Assembly (NCBI RefSeq): GCF_003265705.1
Contig: NW_020313057.1
Span: 1,284,404-1,348,403 of the forward strand
Length of the DNA stretch: 64,000 bases
Direction of reading: 5' to 3'
From: Callorhinus ursinus
Lineage: Eukaryota > Chordata > Mammalia > Carnivora > Otariidae
Shown one piece after another: positions 63,201 through 64,000 of the stretch. Under the pieces are notes generated by a model. That model was given only the letters and a program-made list of their open reading frames with translations, was not told the origin of the DNA and did no database searches. Each line of letters starts with the position of its first letter. The stretch's first letter is position 1. The translations under genes and the position numbers were made by a program.

Positions 63201-63408
63201 GGGCGCCTGGGTGGTTCAGTTGGTTAGACGACTGCCTTTGGCTCAGGTCATGATCCTGGAGTCCCGGGATCGAGTCCCACATCGGGCTCCCTGCTCAGCA
63301 GGGAGTCTGCTTCTCCCTCTGACCCTCCTCCCTCTCATGCTTTCTATCATTCTCTCTCTTTCAAAAAAATAAATAAATAAAATCTTTAAAAAATATATAT
63401 ATATATAT
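63201..63408 (+). mobile_element. SINEC
   Basis: Forward copy GGGCGCCTGGGTGGTTCAGTT, tail AAATAAATAAATAAAATCTTT running into a (TA)n stretch at about 63393-63409. A young L1 begins directly after. Confidence 0.95.
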
Positions 63409-63411
63409 AAT

Positions 63412-64000
63412 CAGTAACAGTCACCTTACAGGCAATACAATGGCACTAAATTCATATCTTTCAAACGTTACCCTGAATGTAAATGGGCTAAATGCCCCAA
63501 TCAAAAGACACACAGTATCAGATTGGATTAAAAAACAAGACCCATCGATATGCTGTCTGCAAGGGACTCATTTTAGACCCAAAGACACCACCAGATGAAA
63601 ATGAGGGCATGGAAAACCATTTACCATGCTAATGGACACCAAAAGAAAGCTGGGGTGGCAATTCTTATATCAGACAAATTAGATTTTAAAACAAAGACTG
63701 TAATAAGAGATGAGGAAGGACACTATATCCTAATTAAGGGATCTATCCAACAAGAAGATCTAACAATTGTAAATATCTATGCCCCTAACATGGGAGCAGC
63801 CAATTATATAAGCCAATTAATAACAAAAGCAAAGAAACACATTGACAACAATACAATAATAGTGGGGGACTTTAACACCCCCCTGACTGAGATGGACACA
63901 TCATCTAAGCAAAAGATCAACAAGGAAATAAAGACTTTAAATGAAACACTGGACCAAATGGACTTCACAGACATATTCAGAACATTCCATCCCAAAGCAA
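63412..64000 (+). mobile_element. Young L1, 5'-truncated, runs off the window
   Basis: Begins CAGTAACAGTCACCTTACAG, equivalent to 39922 of the full-length copy, 28 bases before the ORF2 start, so it lacks the 5'UTR and ORF1. It continues in the ORF2 endonuclease region to the window end. About 4% different from the other copy over the first 175 bases by eye. Confidence 0.93.
63440..64000 (+). pseudogene. L1 ORF2 N-terminal endonuclease, disrupted, partial
   Basis: ORF2 from the ATG at 63440, partial at the window end. The catalytic Glu codon of LQETH is GGG (Gly) at 63563-63565, codon 42. An in-frame TGA stands at 63596-63598, codon 53. By contrast the GDFNTP motif (Asn at 63874-63876) is intact, whereas the copy at 39947 has Asp there. 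This copy also keeps the bases missing from the other copy near 40183 and 40416, which helps place those deletions. Not able to make an active endonuclease. Confidence 0.9.

Overview
The window is nuclear DNA from a carnivoran mammal, most likely a caniform. Two things show this. It carries 19 copies of the tRNA-derived carnivore SINE (SINEC/CAN-SINE: head with a GGCTCAG A-box-like block, a TC-rich middle and an AATAAATAAAATCTTT tail), and several young LINE-1 copies of one family whose full-length member starts with a GCAAGATGGCGGAGGAGTAGG-type 5' end. The CTCCCACTCCCCCTGCTTGTGTTCC-type SINE middle suggests a bear/seal/mustelid-like (arctoid) genome rather than a dog, but that is a guess from memory. 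I find no convincing host protein-coding exon, RNA gene, CRISPR or prokaryotic feature. The window reads as intergenic or deep intronic sequence.

Layout. 0.8-2.1 kb: old reverse-strand L1 with a SINE in it, and a second SINE just after. 2.4-5.4 kb: mostly unassigned sequence with MIR/L2 scraps and a perfect 36-bp tandem duplication. 5.4-11.3 kb: a nearly full-length, decayed L1M on the + strand, broken by three SINEs and by an L1 3' fragment that itself holds a younger L1 tail (three nested generations). 11.3-18.9 kb: unassigned sequence, an L1M 3' end, five SINEs and a hAT-type DNA transposon relic. 19.0-21.2 kb: reverse-strand old L1 with a young L1 tail inserted. 21.2-29.3 kb: mostly unassigned, with an MLT1 LTR and a probable solo LTR at 24.1-25.1 kb. 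29.7-30.3 kb: processed pseudogene of thymosin beta-4 (TMSB4X), reverse strand. 30.3-37.1 kb: mostly unassigned sequence.

37.15-44.57 kb holds the most informative object: a full-length young L1 (5'UTR, ORF1, ORF2, 3'UTR) flanked by a perfect 16-bp target-site duplication. The downstream duplication lies about 330 bp beyond the L1's own poly(A), after a second AATAAA and A-rich tail, so this is an L1-mediated 3' transduction. Both ORFs are broken by nonsense changes and small indels, so this copy cannot now supply its own proteins.

44.6-51.2 kb: unassigned sequence with an MLT1D LTR and MIR/L2 relics. 51.6-53.9 kb: an old L1M hit twice by reverse-strand young L1 tails; one contains a 400-N assembly gap whose true size should be near 215 bp. 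54.1-60.7 kb: MLT1 LTRs and reverse-strand old L1 fragments with four SINEs, two of them head-to-head. 60.7-63.2 kb: unassigned. 63.4 kb to the window end: the 5' part of another young L1 whose ORF2 has lost its endonuclease glutamate and carries an early stop.

The sequence works as a record of retrotransposition. L1 machinery explains the L1 copies, the SINEs and the TMSB4X retrocopy, and the nesting gives relative ages. I did not find an undescribed gene system.
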